DNA of 64,000 nt, from assembly GCA_946807835.1 (NCBI GenBank), contig OX327704.1, positions 5,270,001 through 5,334,000 of the forward strand, written 5' to 3'. Position numbers and translations under genes: made by a program. This document shows positions 1 through 10,862 of the stretch, one piece after another. Every line of letters begins with the position of its first letter. Position 1 is the first letter of the stretch. This DNA comes from Ailanthus altissimus. Its lineage: Eukaryota; Streptophyta; Magnoliopsida; Sapindales; Simaroubaceae. The notes beneath the pieces were generated by a model. That model was not told the origin of the DNA. It ran no database searches and was given only the letters and a program-made list of their open reading frames with translations.

Positions 1-159
1 TATTCCCCAAACTCGACCTACAAAACCACCAGAAAATTCATCTGAAAAAAACACTGGTTCACGTTTAATGATGTTCCCTAAATCAAATAGGTAGAACAAA
101 GTTTTGAATTTCAAGCATGGTGAATAACTAAAAACCAAAAACAAAAAACCAAAAACCAA

Positions 160-930
160 ATGAAACAGTTGCTAATGTCATACACAAAGCAATTGCAAGA
201 TTTTAACGAATTCTAAAATATTGGTATCTATATCTTGGAGAATATCGTCAAATAATGTTGCAACAGGTAACCACAATTGAACAATTTATCAGCTTTATCT
301 TTGTAGAATTTATAAGTGAAGAAGCACACCTAGTAGATAAAGCTAGAGAAAATGCGGTATCCAGTTACTATATGCTCGGAATAGATGATCCTAACTTAAA
401 ACAGGCATATATAAACTCTATTCCAGAGCCTTTGGGATAAGAAGCCCTTAGAATAATTGAAGGTACAGGAAAAAAATCTTGCAAACACCTCAATTAGCAT
501 CATTCAACAATCTATCATATTTGCACTTGATAAATTGTGTGCTCGTCACAAATTTTTCAAAGATTTTGATCATATAGGGAAAAAGATTCAAAGAGCTGGT
601 GAAAGACCAGACTTGCTGATCAAATGTCCAAAACAAAGAAGTTGCAGTATGAAAAAGAAAAAATACTACAAGAAGCTTAAGTTTCAATCTTTATACAAGC
701 TAAGGAAAAAGTGTTTCTTCAAACGCAGATCAACATTGTCCAAAAAATTCAACAGGTGTTTCATCTGCAAACAAAAAGAAATTTTTTCGAGCAGTACCTA
801 CAAAAGGCTAAAAAGAAGAAGGTCTTTGCAGTTATCACTACTGTTTTCCAATGTGACCCAAATTAGGTTGATCTTTAATCAATCTATTCAGAACAATCAG
901 AATCCAATAGTGATACAATCTTAGTCATCT
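160..930 (+). pseudogene. Pararetroviral coat protein region with zinc-knuckle remnant
   Basis: Two open stretches (255-440 and 457-924) carry the conserved end of a caulimovirid coat protein: a GIDDPNLKQAYINSIPEPLG stretch at 378-437, then a helical segment and a Lys-rich tract. The nucleic-acid-binding CCHC knuckle begins at 757 with CFICKQK. The expected His and last Cys are missing, because the reading frame slips near 781; the natural continuation is in another frame. In the family this domain packages the viral genome. A stop near 440 separates the two stretches. Assignment rests on motif and position just upstream of the protease. Confidence 0.7.
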
Positions 931-2830
931 CATCTTCAGACTCAGAAACAAACTCCATTATAGATTCCTTAAAAATCCAACCTAAATCTCACCACTTGAC
1001 CAAACCATCCATATTTTCAATCTCAATCCCTATGGTGGAAATCCAAATACTTTTCAGCAAGAATGATAACCCAATAAAGGTATCAAGACTTCTTGATACA
1101 GGAGCTATTGCCTCCATCTTAAACCCAACCATTTTACTAAGCCAGTATTAGAAGCCATACCAATAGACATTCGGGGCTGCCAATGATGAATTGTTTACTA
1201 TTAACCTTATTAGTAAAACAGTTTATCTTAAGTTCTTCTAGATTAATGTTGAAACATAAACTTTTAGGATCTCATTTACCCGGTAAAGATATTATTATTG
1301 GGTTTGATCTTATCCAAAAGCTGTTACAAACTAAAGTCCAACCCAAGCCCAATGGATGCTTTTCAAAGTCCATTTCTTACCATGGACTATCATTCCAAAC
1401 TATTTCACCCTTGACCATATAATCACCATCTTTGACCAAATCAAAGCCCAATCAGCAGCAAAAAATCATTTAGAATTTATCCTCAAATGTCCAAATCCTT
1501 TGCGAAAAAATTAAGTCTTTTTCATCAAACTCCTATTTAAAACAAATGAAGCAATTAACCCAACAAAAGCAAGTCATCTAGGCATGTCACCAGAACCTCT
1601 CTAACTTGCTAGAGATGAACTTATCCAACTCTTGAATAAAGGACTGATCAAGCCCATAAGCTCTTAATGGGCCTGTCAAGCTTTTTATGTCAACAAAAGA
1701 AGTGAACAAGTCAGGGGCAAACAACGTCTTGTAATTAATTACCAACCACTTACTGATTTATTTTACAATATGACAAGTTTCCTATGCCCAATAGACAAGA
1801 GCTCTTCTCTAGGATAGCCACAGTGAAACTGTTCTCAAAATTTGATCTTAAATTAGGTTTTTTGGTAACTTGAAATTAATCCACAAGATCGCCACAAATT
1901 AGCATTTTGCACGCCCCAACATCACTTTCAGTGAACAACCCTCTCTTTTGGACTCAGGACAACCCCATTACTATTTCAAAAAGAGATGATGAAGATATTT
2001 AAACCAATATCGAAAATAGCCCTAATCTATATTAATAACATTTTGTTGTTTTCTGATGATGTAGATACTCATCATCAACTGCTTTTACATTTTGACTCTA
2101 TTTTACATAAATATGGCATCATGATCTCTCTAACTAAATTTCAAGTAGGCCACTAGTAAATTGACTTTCTTGGAATGAAAATTGATAATGGACAATTCAC
2201 ATTCCAACCCTACATTGCTAGCCAGCTCACTAGATTCGCTGATGAAAACTTCTCCAACATTCAACTTCAACAGTTCTTTGGCATAGTAAAAAACTACATG
2301 TCCGATTTTATCAAAAATTTGGCCTAGCTGACAAAACTACTTTACCAAATGCTTAGAAAAAATCATCCTCCTTGGTCCCATGAACAAACCACAGCAGTAA
2401 AAAAGTTGAAGAAGCTAGCAATAACTTTGCCACCACTCCAAATTCCTTCAACGGGAAAAAGAATTTTGAAGACAGATGCAAGTGACCTCTACTAGAGTGG
2501 TATTCTCCTTGAAGAACTCAATGAAAAAAAAAATTATGTAAATACAAAAGCGGTAGCTTTTTTGATGCTAAAATCCACTACCATAGCATATACAAGGAGA
2601 TACTAGCTGTGAAATGTGGCATTGAAAGATTAGAATTTCATCTTATTGGTCATCGCTTTCTTATTGAGATTAACATGTCTGTGTTTCCCAACATGCTCAG
2701 TTTTAAACAGAAAACGATTCCACCAGCACAATTACTACGATAGCAAAGATGATTTTTTAACTATTCCTTTAACGTCATCCACGTAAAAGAAAATCACAAT
2801 ACAATTGCTGACTTTTTTTCACGATACCCT
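930..2830 (+). pseudogene. Pararetroviral protease-RT-RNase H remnant
   Basis: The order matches the replicase of Caulimoviridae. The aspartic protease active site is read at 1092-1103 (LDTG, followed by Ala-Ile-Ala-Ser). RT fingers and palm follow from about 1,560, with a recognisable PLLFQK-like segment near 1,965. The catalytic YxDD box at 2028-2039 reads Tyr-Ile-Asn-Asn, so both metal-binding aspartates are lost. RNase H starts near 2,470 with a TDAS motif (Asp codon at 2475) and runs to a DFFSR motif near 2,805-2,820. At least ten in-frame stops and several frameshifts are visible. The RNase H form with a tyrosine/histidine-rich centre and no downstream integrase argues against Ty3/gypsy. 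Confidence 0.8.
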
Positions 2831-3910
2831 ATAAACAGCCTGACCCCCACAACCATTTTTCCAATAACAAAGAAAACAAAACCACTCACCATATTCATGA
2901 TGAGTAACTTTACAGTCACTTCTCCTGTACCTTTTGCTCCTCCTGAACTCCTAGAGCTCATTTGAACCAAAACACTTCACTCAGTAGCTAAAGAACTAAT
3001 CCAACATTATGCAATAGAGGCAGTTTAAGAACATGGTTACTCTGTAATCAACGGTCCTTTTTTTAATCTGAATTACCCATTTTTTCATCTCCACTGAATC
3101 ACTCATCTCCAAAAATGGTTAAAACCCGTCCTTTACCTACTCTAGTACCCATTGGATCTGTATACCATTGTAATGGAACTCCCATTACAAAAAACCTGAA
3201 CTGGATACAGCAACATGATGAAGAGAATTCAGTATGCATTTTACTCCAATGGTTTTATCCAAAATCTTAGCAAATTAACAGGCTATAGGACATGCTGTAT
3301 AAGCATGTAAACAGTTCAGTCACTCGCAGATATTTACACACAGTCCTCTTGTTTAAGCAAAAAGGGATGATAATCCCAAACCAGGAGATTCATTACTACC
3401 CTACTATGAAGGACTACTTTACATTTCCTTATTCTTTACAGTTATTCTAGGAAGAGTATAAAATGGAGCTTAGGGCATTTAAAAGGGTCTTGGCAGAAGA
3501 AAATTAAATCATTCCACCTTTGATATGGATCTCTCCTCATGACCAAGTACCTTGGAAAAATGTGCCATCGAACTTTTCTGAAAGAATGAATAATGCAAAC
3601 TCTATTTTTCACAGAAACTAGACCCGTACCTCCCTATCACATCATAGAGAGACTGATTACACAAGACACCACCATTACTCTTCAAATTCAAATGAATTTC
3701 CTCTGAACCTAGACAACGTTTCACAACCCAGCGTGTTATGTGACCACATGCAGATTGATGACACATCTCACCAACCTAACTTGACTTTATCACTATTCTA
3801 AGATTTTCAACCTCATCTAATCAACAGCGAAGTTCAAAGAGAAGCAGCCGCGTTGATAAAAATCAGTTCAATGGACCCCTTATCACTAGACATAATAAGT
3901 TTTTGAGCCA
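2831..3910 (+). pseudogene. Downstream part of pararetroviral coding region, unassigned
   Basis: Past the RNase H remnant, coding character continues on the + strand for about 1 kb, with short open stretches broken by stops. Examples are a Pro-rich segment near 2,930 and a Phe/Tyr-rich segment near 3,400-3,470. I recognise no domain. By position this is the C-terminal tail of the polyprotein or a second ORF of the virus. The coding signal ends near 3,905, where the non-coding promoter region begins. Confidence 0.4.
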
Positions 3911-4267
3911 AATTCAATGACTTTACCCAAGAATACGATAGTGATAATTCAAGCCACACATCTCTTAACCTTTAATCATGACATGAGTACTTTTGCTTTA
4001 TGTTATGACAATTGTGCTTTATCTTTATGCCAAGTGTGTCAAGTAAGATTTTTCTTTATGTCAAGTGTATCAAGTAAGCTTTATCTTTATGTCATGTTTG
4101 CTTTTAATCTATCGGCCAAAAAAGTCTAAGTTAGGACCACAAAAGTTCTTGTAATTATTAAAGTTAATTTGGCCTTAAGTTCAAAAGTTTAGATGTTAGT
4201 CCAAAAAGTCTTTAAGTCATAAATGTATTGTTGGCCATTAGTGCCAAGAAGCCAAGGTCCCCAAGTC

Positions 4268-4276
4268 TATAAAAGG
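4268..4276 (+). promoter_or_regulatory. Pararetroviral TATA box
   Basis: TATAAAAGG lies in the non-coding region after the last coding remnant. It is followed about 40 bases later by AATAAA (4315-4320). In Caulimoviridae the pregenomic promoter sits here, and the poly(A) signal close behind it gives the terminally redundant RNA. Confidence 0.6.
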
Positions 4277-4314
4277 ACCTTTGTTTCTAGTTTATAAGGA
4301 AAACTTGGAGAGAA

Positions 4315-4320
4315 ATAAAA
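4315..4320 (+). terminator. Candidate pararetroviral poly(A) signal
   Basis: AATAAA directly downstream of the TATA box, in the position expected for the poly(A) signal that is skipped on first passage and used on the second. Confidence 0.45.
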
Positions 4321-4633
4321 TTTGTGTTTCATAATGATGTTTCTCTAAATTTCCTCTTAGAATTCTCTTAACAACTCTAACCTTGATAAGAATGGTGTAG
4401 CAAAGATTCAAAATAGAAAAGGGTCTCTAATTCTTGTAAGAGGCTAGTATCACATTCTATTTTGGTAAAAATCTTATTTAGGCCAAAACTACTGTAACTC
4501 CAGAGGCAAGGAGGTCGTTAGGGCAACAGGTCTGTGCCTAATTTTTTATTTAACTAGTACCTTTTCAGAGAAGAGGTCAGTCTAAGCTAATGATCAGTGC
4601 ATACCTTAAGGGTTAGCCCATCTCCTCTCAACT

Positions 4634-4647
4634 TGGTATTGAAGATA
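4634..4647 (+). other. Pararetroviral minus-strand primer site (tRNA-Met type)
   Basis: TGGTATTGAAGATA keeps the first six bases of the consensus initiator tRNA-Met primer site (TGGTATCAGAGC) and part of the rest. It lies about 360 bases after the TATA box, as expected for a caulimovirid leader. It marks base 1 of the viral genome map. Confidence 0.5.
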
Positions 4648-4720
4648 AATAAATAAATAATGACAACTGTATGTGCCAAAGAATCATATGTAAGCTTCAT
4701 ATATACACTACAGAAAAGAA

Positions 4721-4903
4721 TAATGTTACTTTTTCAACGATATTTTAATTTTTTTTATTTTAAATAAAATGTTAAATAATTATTAAATAGTAAAATAAAA
4801 TAGTATATAATTTTAAATTTTATATTATTTTACTATTTAATGATTATTTAATATCTTAATTTGAAATTAAAATTTTAAAATATTATTAAAAAGTGTAGCA
4901 TTA
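4721..4903. mobile_element. AT-rich foldback MITE-like element
   Basis: The left end reads TAATGTTACTTTTTCAA and the right end, reverse-complemented, TAATGCTACACTTTTTAA. The two halves are near-complementary through an almost pure A/T interior, so the unit can fold into one long hairpin of about 180 bases. No coding capacity. The superfamily cannot be assigned; a target duplication was not clear. Confidence 0.5.
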
Positions 4904-5405
4904 CTGTTATAATAAATCAATGATTGAATCAAAATTTTTGTTTTGATAATAAAAATTTCAAAATTAATCAAAATTATTTCTTTAATTTGGGTCATTGCTT
5001 CTAAAGTTAAGGTATTGAGTTTTAGCTCAAGTTCTTTTATTTAACAAATAAATTTAATTTCTAACACCTTTAAATTTGAGCCATCAAATTCAAATCTCAT
5101 CACTTATATAAAAGATAGATATGTGGGTTTGAGTCCATTTAATTTTATAGAGGATAAATATATTTATAAAAAAAAAGGAATTTAATCAATGTTGCAATCA
5201 ATAGAGATATTATATTAATAGATGTATATACTAACAAATATATAGAAAGAAAATCTTATTTTAGTAAGCAACACCATAAATTATATAATGAGTATTTGAA
5301 TATGTAACATAATATTATTATATTTTAATAATAATAAAATTATAAACTAATCAAATAATACCATGTTGTGGGAATGCTCACTATAATATAAATAACATTG
5401 CCCAC
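4904..5405. other. AT-rich intergenic DNA
   Basis: Between the MITE-like unit and the Copia target site. It holds A/T-rich sequence, an A-run near 5,168 and imperfect direct repeats of an ATTTGAGCC-like word near 5,020-5,140. No gene or RNA gene is visible. Confidence 0.5.
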
Positions 5406-5410
5406 TGTAT
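5406..5410. repeat. Target-site duplication TGTAT, left
   Basis: Identical to 17985-17989 on the other side of Copia-1. Five bases is the usual length for Ty1/copia integration. Confidence 0.8.
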
Positions 5411-7006
5411 TGTTAGGATTTGTGCTTACGTGTCATCTCATTATGTATAAATATTTAATTATAGTATTTATACAATTATCATTTCTAATTAAATCGTTAA
5501 TATTATTAATTAGTAAATGGTAAGATGCTTTTTACATTTCAGATATTGTATGATCTAAAAGAGTTTAAATCTTATCTAAAGGAGTTTAGATCAGTGCTAA
5601 AAGTTAGCAATGCTAAAAGTTTAAGTACTAAGAGTTATCAGGTTGTAAGAGTTAGCGAAATCTAAGATGTTAGAGCCTTGTCTAAAATGGGACAATGACC
5701 TGAGAATATATTAGTAATGATATAGTTGCAAAGGGTAGCAGATGGTATTAGGAAATGTCATTATGCAATGTTCTCAAACACTATGTTCATGATCAAATTT
5801 TATTGATACGGGTCTATCGTTGAAACTCATTAATATATATTAGTGTATGTCTATATCTTGATGGTTCAGATGATTAGTCTTAGCAAACTATAAGTTTAGT
5901 GAAAGCTCATATCAAAATACAGATATTTAGTGAGGACCAAATACTGAACAGACTTAAGAGGACCTTTAATAGAAATCTCATAAAGCCATCAATGGAAGGT
6001 CTTCCGAGTTGAGTAGTGTTTGTGATCCTTTAACCTGAGCACCACGGTGGGCTTATGAGTGATCCACTATACTTTGATTCCACACATATTAAAGACTTTT
6101 CATGGTCTAACCACTAAGTGTCACTGGGTATGGTCCGATGCTCATGGATTCTGGTGTGTGTAGATATGAGATCCATTAACTCATATGAGTGAGTTGTATA
6201 TCCTGATGCTTTGAGATTATATTTTAGGAAGTCTTGTGCCTACAAGTATAAATTCCAAAAAATATATTCTGAATGAATAAATAATATCACAAAAGTGTTT
6301 GTGGATATTGTTTATAGAAATATAAATCTGAATATAAGTTCATGGTTGAGCATATAGAGATTTGACGGTGATGATCTATATCTTTGCTCTTCCCGGATAT
6401 AAATGATGGAAGAATTATACGAATATGTTGTAACCTCAACTTGCATGGTCTAATGAGCTATTTTGTAATATCTGTAATGTGTAAGTAGGGCATCATTTAG
6501 GACGTATAGACGTGCTCCATATAACAAACTGGGCATGGACCTAAAGAGTCTCATAATATCCCTTGTTGTGTATTAGGGTATCAGACTAGATTGAATAATT
6601 CGATCCAGTAAATTATAGCAAAATAGAATAATTGTTTTGGGATCTCTCATGATATACATTTGTCAAGACTTAACTGTTAAGTACATCACTTATTTAGTTA
6701 ATAAGAGTAATTAATTAATAGGATGTTGACAAGTGGCACAATTTAGCCTATGAATTATTTTTATCTTAAATTTACCATTTAACATTGGTAGTAAAAAAAA
6801 TAAATAAGGTAAAAATTATTATTCAAATTTGTTTCGAATAATTAAATTATATATTATTAGATAATATTATAATAAATTTATTATGGCAATAAACCATATG
6901 TTGGCTGTTAAAATATTTAAATGATTTAAATGTTAGGTATTTAAATTTTGTTGGCCATTAAATTAAATAAATTATTAATTAATTAAAAGAAGGTCCAACC
7001 ATTAAA
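5411..7006 (+). repeat. Copia-1 5' LTR, first part
   Basis: This stretch aligns by eye with 15589-17240 almost throughout, including the start word, the GATCTGAAGGAGTT-like repeats and the CACCGTGGTGGGC-like segment (matching 16290-16300). The match stops near 7,006, where reverse-strand gag sequence of Copia-2 begins. Confidence 0.85.
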
Positions 7007-7212
7007 TCGTCATCCAACTATTTCCGATATGTCTCATTTTCTTTTGGAGAAGCATCATCAGAAACAGCTTAGGGCAGGCGCTGATCAATTACATATCCAA
7101 GCTTCTTAGAATCCAAAACTATTCTGAGATTCATAAGCCAGTCAGCATAATTTTCTGCACCTTTGAGTTGGTGCGCATCTAGGATACAAACTAGTGGGTT
7201 GTTTAAAGTCAT
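7007..7212 (-). pseudogene. gag: Copia-2 gag, N-terminal fragment
   Basis: From an ATG at 7212 the - strand reads a Copia gag N-terminus: a leader of about 20 residues, then LKGAENYADWLMNLRIVLDS and KLGYVIDQ. The W-x3-LRIVLDS signature is typical of plant Copia gag that coats the RNA. One stop interrupts it near 7,075, and it ends at the junction with the Copia-1 LTR. The full family protein is about 300-400 residues. Confidence 0.7.
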
Positions 7213-7428
7213 TTGATCTTGACAACACAAAAGAAAAGATGTTAGCGGAATATTTCAATCGCTAAATAACGTTTTAGATCACGGGTATAACAGTTATACA
7301 TTTTTTAATCTAAAAAATGCCCTTCCACTATTTTACATAATCCCTTTAATCTCTCAAATGGAAAAACGATAGTTTTAGATTCTTTAAACTATATAGTGAG
7401 AAGTGGATCCTATTGGCATTTTACTCTG

Positions 7429-7722
7429 GCCTCACGCAGTAGCAATATTGGCCTTTGTAAACCCAAAAGGTAGACAACTCTTGTCAATTGTATCTCATAC
7501 AACTCTTTTGACTGATCCTAAATACACCTTATCCTCACGCTGTAGCAATATTGGATAAGTGTATTCTAGATTAACTTGTCAATCATCAAATATATGCTAC
7601 TAGTATAGCCCTTACGCTGCAGCAATATTAGGCAATACGTTCACATATATTAGCCTCATCTTATATTTAACCGGCATAGCCCGAATCACCCCGACCAATC
7701 CCTCACACTATAGCAATATTGG
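7429..7722 (-). repeat. Four-copy leader motif, Copia-2
   Basis: Four copies at 7429-7453, 7533-7555, 7610-7632 and 7701-7722 read on the - strand close to AATATTGCTACAGCGTGAGG. They sit in the untranslated leader between LTR and gag. The same number of related copies occurs in the Copia-1 leader (11688-11980). Function unknown; an RNA packaging or translation element is possible. Confidence 0.65.
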
Positions 7723-8203
7723 AAAAGACCAAAGTGAACCGCTTAATACCGTATTGACAAGACGGATCATTATATAATATTATCTCATAACACTATATTA
7801 TTTAATCTGATTTAGAGAGATTTTTATTTATTTATTATTTATAATATTTAATTATTATAATTATTATTACTATTAACAATTATAATAATTTTTGCATCTT
7901 ATAGGAATCTAATTCATAATTAGAATATTTGTTTATGCAATTACAACTAGCCCCCACCAATAGGGCTCTCATTGTAATTAATAAGCATAAACAAATATAT
8001 ATTACATTTAATACAATGATATAACAATTATAATTGTCATTAAATAAATCTCACATGCAAAATTTTTAAATTGGAGTGTAATATTAAGAATGATCAGCAT
8101 TAAAAGTTGAATATTATAGCATTATACAATATAATGCTCCCAAAAAATATTTGTACTCTTTTTTTTGGTTTTCAACCTAATGCATTCTGGGTTTCTAACT
8201 TAT

Positions 8204-8360
8204 GAACGCCCCGGCGTTCAACACATAAACACTCCTGCATTCATCAATAGTAACGCCCCAGCGTCAAACACATACACGCCCCTGCGTTCAACACATGAAC
8301 GCCTCGGCTTTCTGTATTTCCAACGCCCCTATGTCAAGAACCGAAATGCCACAGCGTAGT
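8204..8360. repeat. GC-rich 22-24-bp minisatellite in Copia-2 leader
   Basis: About seven imperfect units of a near-palindromic AACGCCCCAGCGTTCA core followed by an ACACAT-like spacer. It stands out sharply from the AT-rich surroundings. Open frames exist here on both strands, but these are a by-product of the repeat. Confidence 0.65.
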
Positions 8361-8370
8361 TCAATTCTTA

Positions 8371-10412
8371 AGAATTTAAGAATACAGAAACATACCTTTG
8401 AAGACCTTCGATGAAGATTTCCAATTCTGGATATCCTTACTCCAACTTTGAGCTCACTTTGAAGTGCACTCTTGTCCAATTCTAGTTCACAACAATCCGA
8501 TGGGATTGTGAAGCTAGAATAGCAGCAGTATGATCTCTAGCAACAAGGTTTTGATTTTAGAAAGAAAAATATAAATGATTTATTTTCTTTCTCCTTTGGT
8601 TTTTCTCATAAGTCTTTGTACTTTGAAAAACTCTCTCAAAACCAACTCTTCTTTTTCCTCTCAAACCTTGCACGAATTTTCATTTACTCTCATGTTAACA
8701 TAATTGAAACTCAACTATTTTAGTGGTTACAACAACTTCACAAGTGCTCCACCAAAATTAGATTAAGTGGCCAACTACCAAAATCATTTTTGGTGGCCAT
8801 TTTAATGGTCTAATAAAATTAACCATTAATTACAAAATGGTGCTCTACTAAATTTAGTTTATGTTTCTCAAATTAGGTATGTCTTCCATTTAGGAATAAA
8901 ATAATAAAAAAAATAAAATCATATTTTATTTATTTAAATAACATTTATTTAATTATTCAAAAACTATTTGAATAATTAATATTTACCTTATTTGATTTTA
9001 CTAACATGGTAAATGGTTGAATTCATGGTAAAACAATTCATACAATAAAATTGTGCCACTTGTTAATATCTAATTAGTTAATAACTCTTATCAACTAATT
9101 AAATAATATACTTAACATTTAAGTTTAAACAAGTGCACAACCCGAGGAACCTCGAAACATATTTTCGGTTTGTTGAAATTTCTAGGATGGAACTGTTCAA
9201 TCCATTATGCTGCCCTAGTGCACAACGAGTACACTTTATATTGTGAGACTCTCTAGGTCCACGTCTGAATTGTTATATAGAACTCCTTCATACGTCCGTG
9301 ACCGATGCCCTACACACACGTTACGGATATTACAAAGCGGCTCGTTAAACCATACAAGTTGAGGTTATAACATATTCATATAATCCCTCAATTATTTATA
9401 TCCGAATGGAGCAGAGATATAGATCAACACCGTCAAATCTCCATATGCCCGACTGAAAGCTTATCTCTTGAATTGTATTTCAATAAATAATATTCCCAAA
9501 CACTTTTGTAATATTATTTATCCCTAGGGTTAAACTCTTTTTCCGGGAATTATTGCTTATGGCCATAAGACTTTCTGAAATACAATCTATAGAGTATTAA
9601 GATATAATACTCACCCAAATGAGCTGATGGATCTCATATCTATGCACATCGGACTCCATGAACATCAGACCATACCCAATGACACCCAGCGGTCAGACAA
9701 TGAAAGGTTTCTGACATGTGTGGAATCAAAGTATGGTGGATCACTCACAAGCCCACCGTGGCACTCAGGTCAAAGGACCACGAATACTACTCAACTCGAA
9801 AGATCCTCCATTGACGGCTTTATGGGATGTCTATTGGAGATCTTTGTGAGTCTGTTCAGTATTCAGTCCTTACTGAATACCTGTATCTCTATATGAGCTT
9901 CCACTAAACTCATGGTTTGCTAAGACTAACCATCTGGACCATCCAGATATAGACATACACCAATCTATATATTTGTTAAGGTATTCATTGACAGACCTGC
10001 ATCAGTGAAGATAGATCAGGAACATAATATTTGAGAACATATTTGCATAATGACATTTCCTAGCACTATTTGCAACTCTTTGCAATTATGTCATTACTAA
10101 TACATTCTTAGGTCTTTGTCCCATTTCAGACAAGGCTCTAACTCTTTAGATATCGCTGACTCTTATAACCTGGTAACTCTTATCAGTGCCAACTCTTAGC
10201 ATTTATAACTCTCACCGTTGCTAATTCTTAGCACTGATCTAAACTCATTTAGACCAGATCTGAACTCTTTTAGATCGTACAATGTCTGAAACATTACAAG
10301 CATCTTACCATATATAAATATAATTAGCGATTTATTGAAATAACAATACTAGTATAAATATTAAACAAATATTCATACATAATGGAATGGCACGTAAGCA
10401 CAAATCCCAACA
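8371..10412 (-). repeat. Copia-2 LTR (5' LTR in element sense)
   Basis: Reverse-complement match to the other Copia LTRs in the window, from the start word at 10412 to the GAGCTCAAAGTTGGAG region near 8,445, which also occurs in the solo LTR at 42,780. The last few hundred bases of a normal LTR are missing. Confidence 0.75.
9627..9896 (+). CDS. Conserved antisense ORF within Copia-2 LTR (hypothetical)
   Basis: Open frame of 89 codons running antisense to the LTR. It starts MDLISMHIGLHEHQTIPNDT and contains PPWHSGQRTTNTTQLERSSI and DGFMGCLLE. Clearly related frames run antisense at the same LTR position at 60445-60792, 58491-58790 and 41513-41716, so it is not a one-off. I recognise no domain and see no promoter evidence. 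It may be open by chance in a young LTR family. Confidence 0.3.
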   Translation: MDLISMHIGLHEHQTIPNDTQRSDNERFLTCVESKYGGSLTSPPWHSGQRTTNTTQLERSSIDGFMGCLLEIFVSLFSIQSLLNTCISI

Positions 10413-10848
10413 TCATCATCTTCCCTTTCTCTTATAGATGGCTCAACTTGCATCAAAGAAAAATGGGTAAGGAAAAATTGATTTTGAACATGAGTTATTC
10501 AAATTAATTTTTCTATGGAAATTGTTTCCAAGTTTTATGTAAGAATTACATGAACACTTTATTTTCTTGGAAACAAATATTTGTATTCAAAAAGTTTGAA
10601 TATATGTTACTAGAAATTCTAAATCAAAGCTACTATTCTAACTTCATAATCCCACTAAAATCGTTATGGATTAGATTTGTTCAAGAATACACTTTAAGGT
10701 GAGCTCTTTACTTGAATTGTTGAAGGACTTGAGAATTTTATAAAGCTACCTTCATTAGATAAGTATTCTTTATAGTATGTTTTTGTACAATTGTTCATTA
10801 TATATAAATTTTACATGTACACTCGTATATAACACACTCAATCCAATA
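10413..10848 (+). repeat. Copia-1 5' LTR, second part
   Basis: Matches 17440-17984, including ATAGATGGCTCAACTTGCAT and the terminal CAATCCAATA, which corresponds to CAATCCAACA in the 3' LTR. About 110 bases present near the end of the 3' LTR are absent here. Confidence 0.85.
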
Positions 10849-10850
10849 AA

Positions 10851-10862
10851 TGGTATCAAAGT
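10851..10862 (+). other. Copia-1 primer-binding site (tRNA-Met)
   Basis: TGGTATCAAAGT starts two bases after the LTR end and matches the consensus TGGTATCAGAGC used with initiator tRNA-Met. Confidence 0.8.

Larger units (their letters stand above)
1..4660 (+). mobile_element. Endogenous pararetrovirus (Caulimoviridae), decayed
   Basis: This is an integrated, non-functional copy of a plant pararetrovirus. Domains follow the Caulimoviridae polyprotein order on the + strand: coat region, zinc knuckle, aspartic protease, reverse transcriptase, RNase H. They are followed by a non-coding region with a TATA box, a poly(A) signal and a tRNA-Met-type primer site. There is no integrase and no flanking LTR, which separates it from Ty3/gypsy. 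The single-polyprotein layout with the coat directly before the protease suggests a petuvirus- or florendovirus-like lineage; that is inference. The movement-protein end would lie left of the window. Many stops and frameshifts interrupt every domain, so no product can be made. The copy ends about 20-30 bases after the primer site, close to where the viral minus-strand gap falls. Confidence 0.85.
7007..10412 (-). mobile_element. Truncated Ty1/copia element Copia-2
   Basis: Read on the - strand it begins TGTTGGGATTTGTGCTTACG at 10412. It continues through an LTR of about 2 kb (to about 8,370), a leader (to 7,213) and the first 68 codons of gag, then stops at 7,007. The LTR tail and the primer site that should separate LTR and leader are missing near 8,370. 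Pol and the 3' LTR are absent, probably removed by the same deletion that took about 195 bases of the host LTR. Leader and LTR are clearly related to Copia-1 but well diverged. Confidence 0.75.

Noticed and set aside
5020..5175. Possible tRNA-derived SINE (GGTTTGAGTCC word and A-run)
   Set aside because: No A-box at the right distance, no clear ends or duplication.
8165..8479. Overlapping frames on both strands at the GC-rich minisatellite
   Set aside because: Repeats of 22-24 bases with few stop-forming words keep frames open; no protein family recognised.
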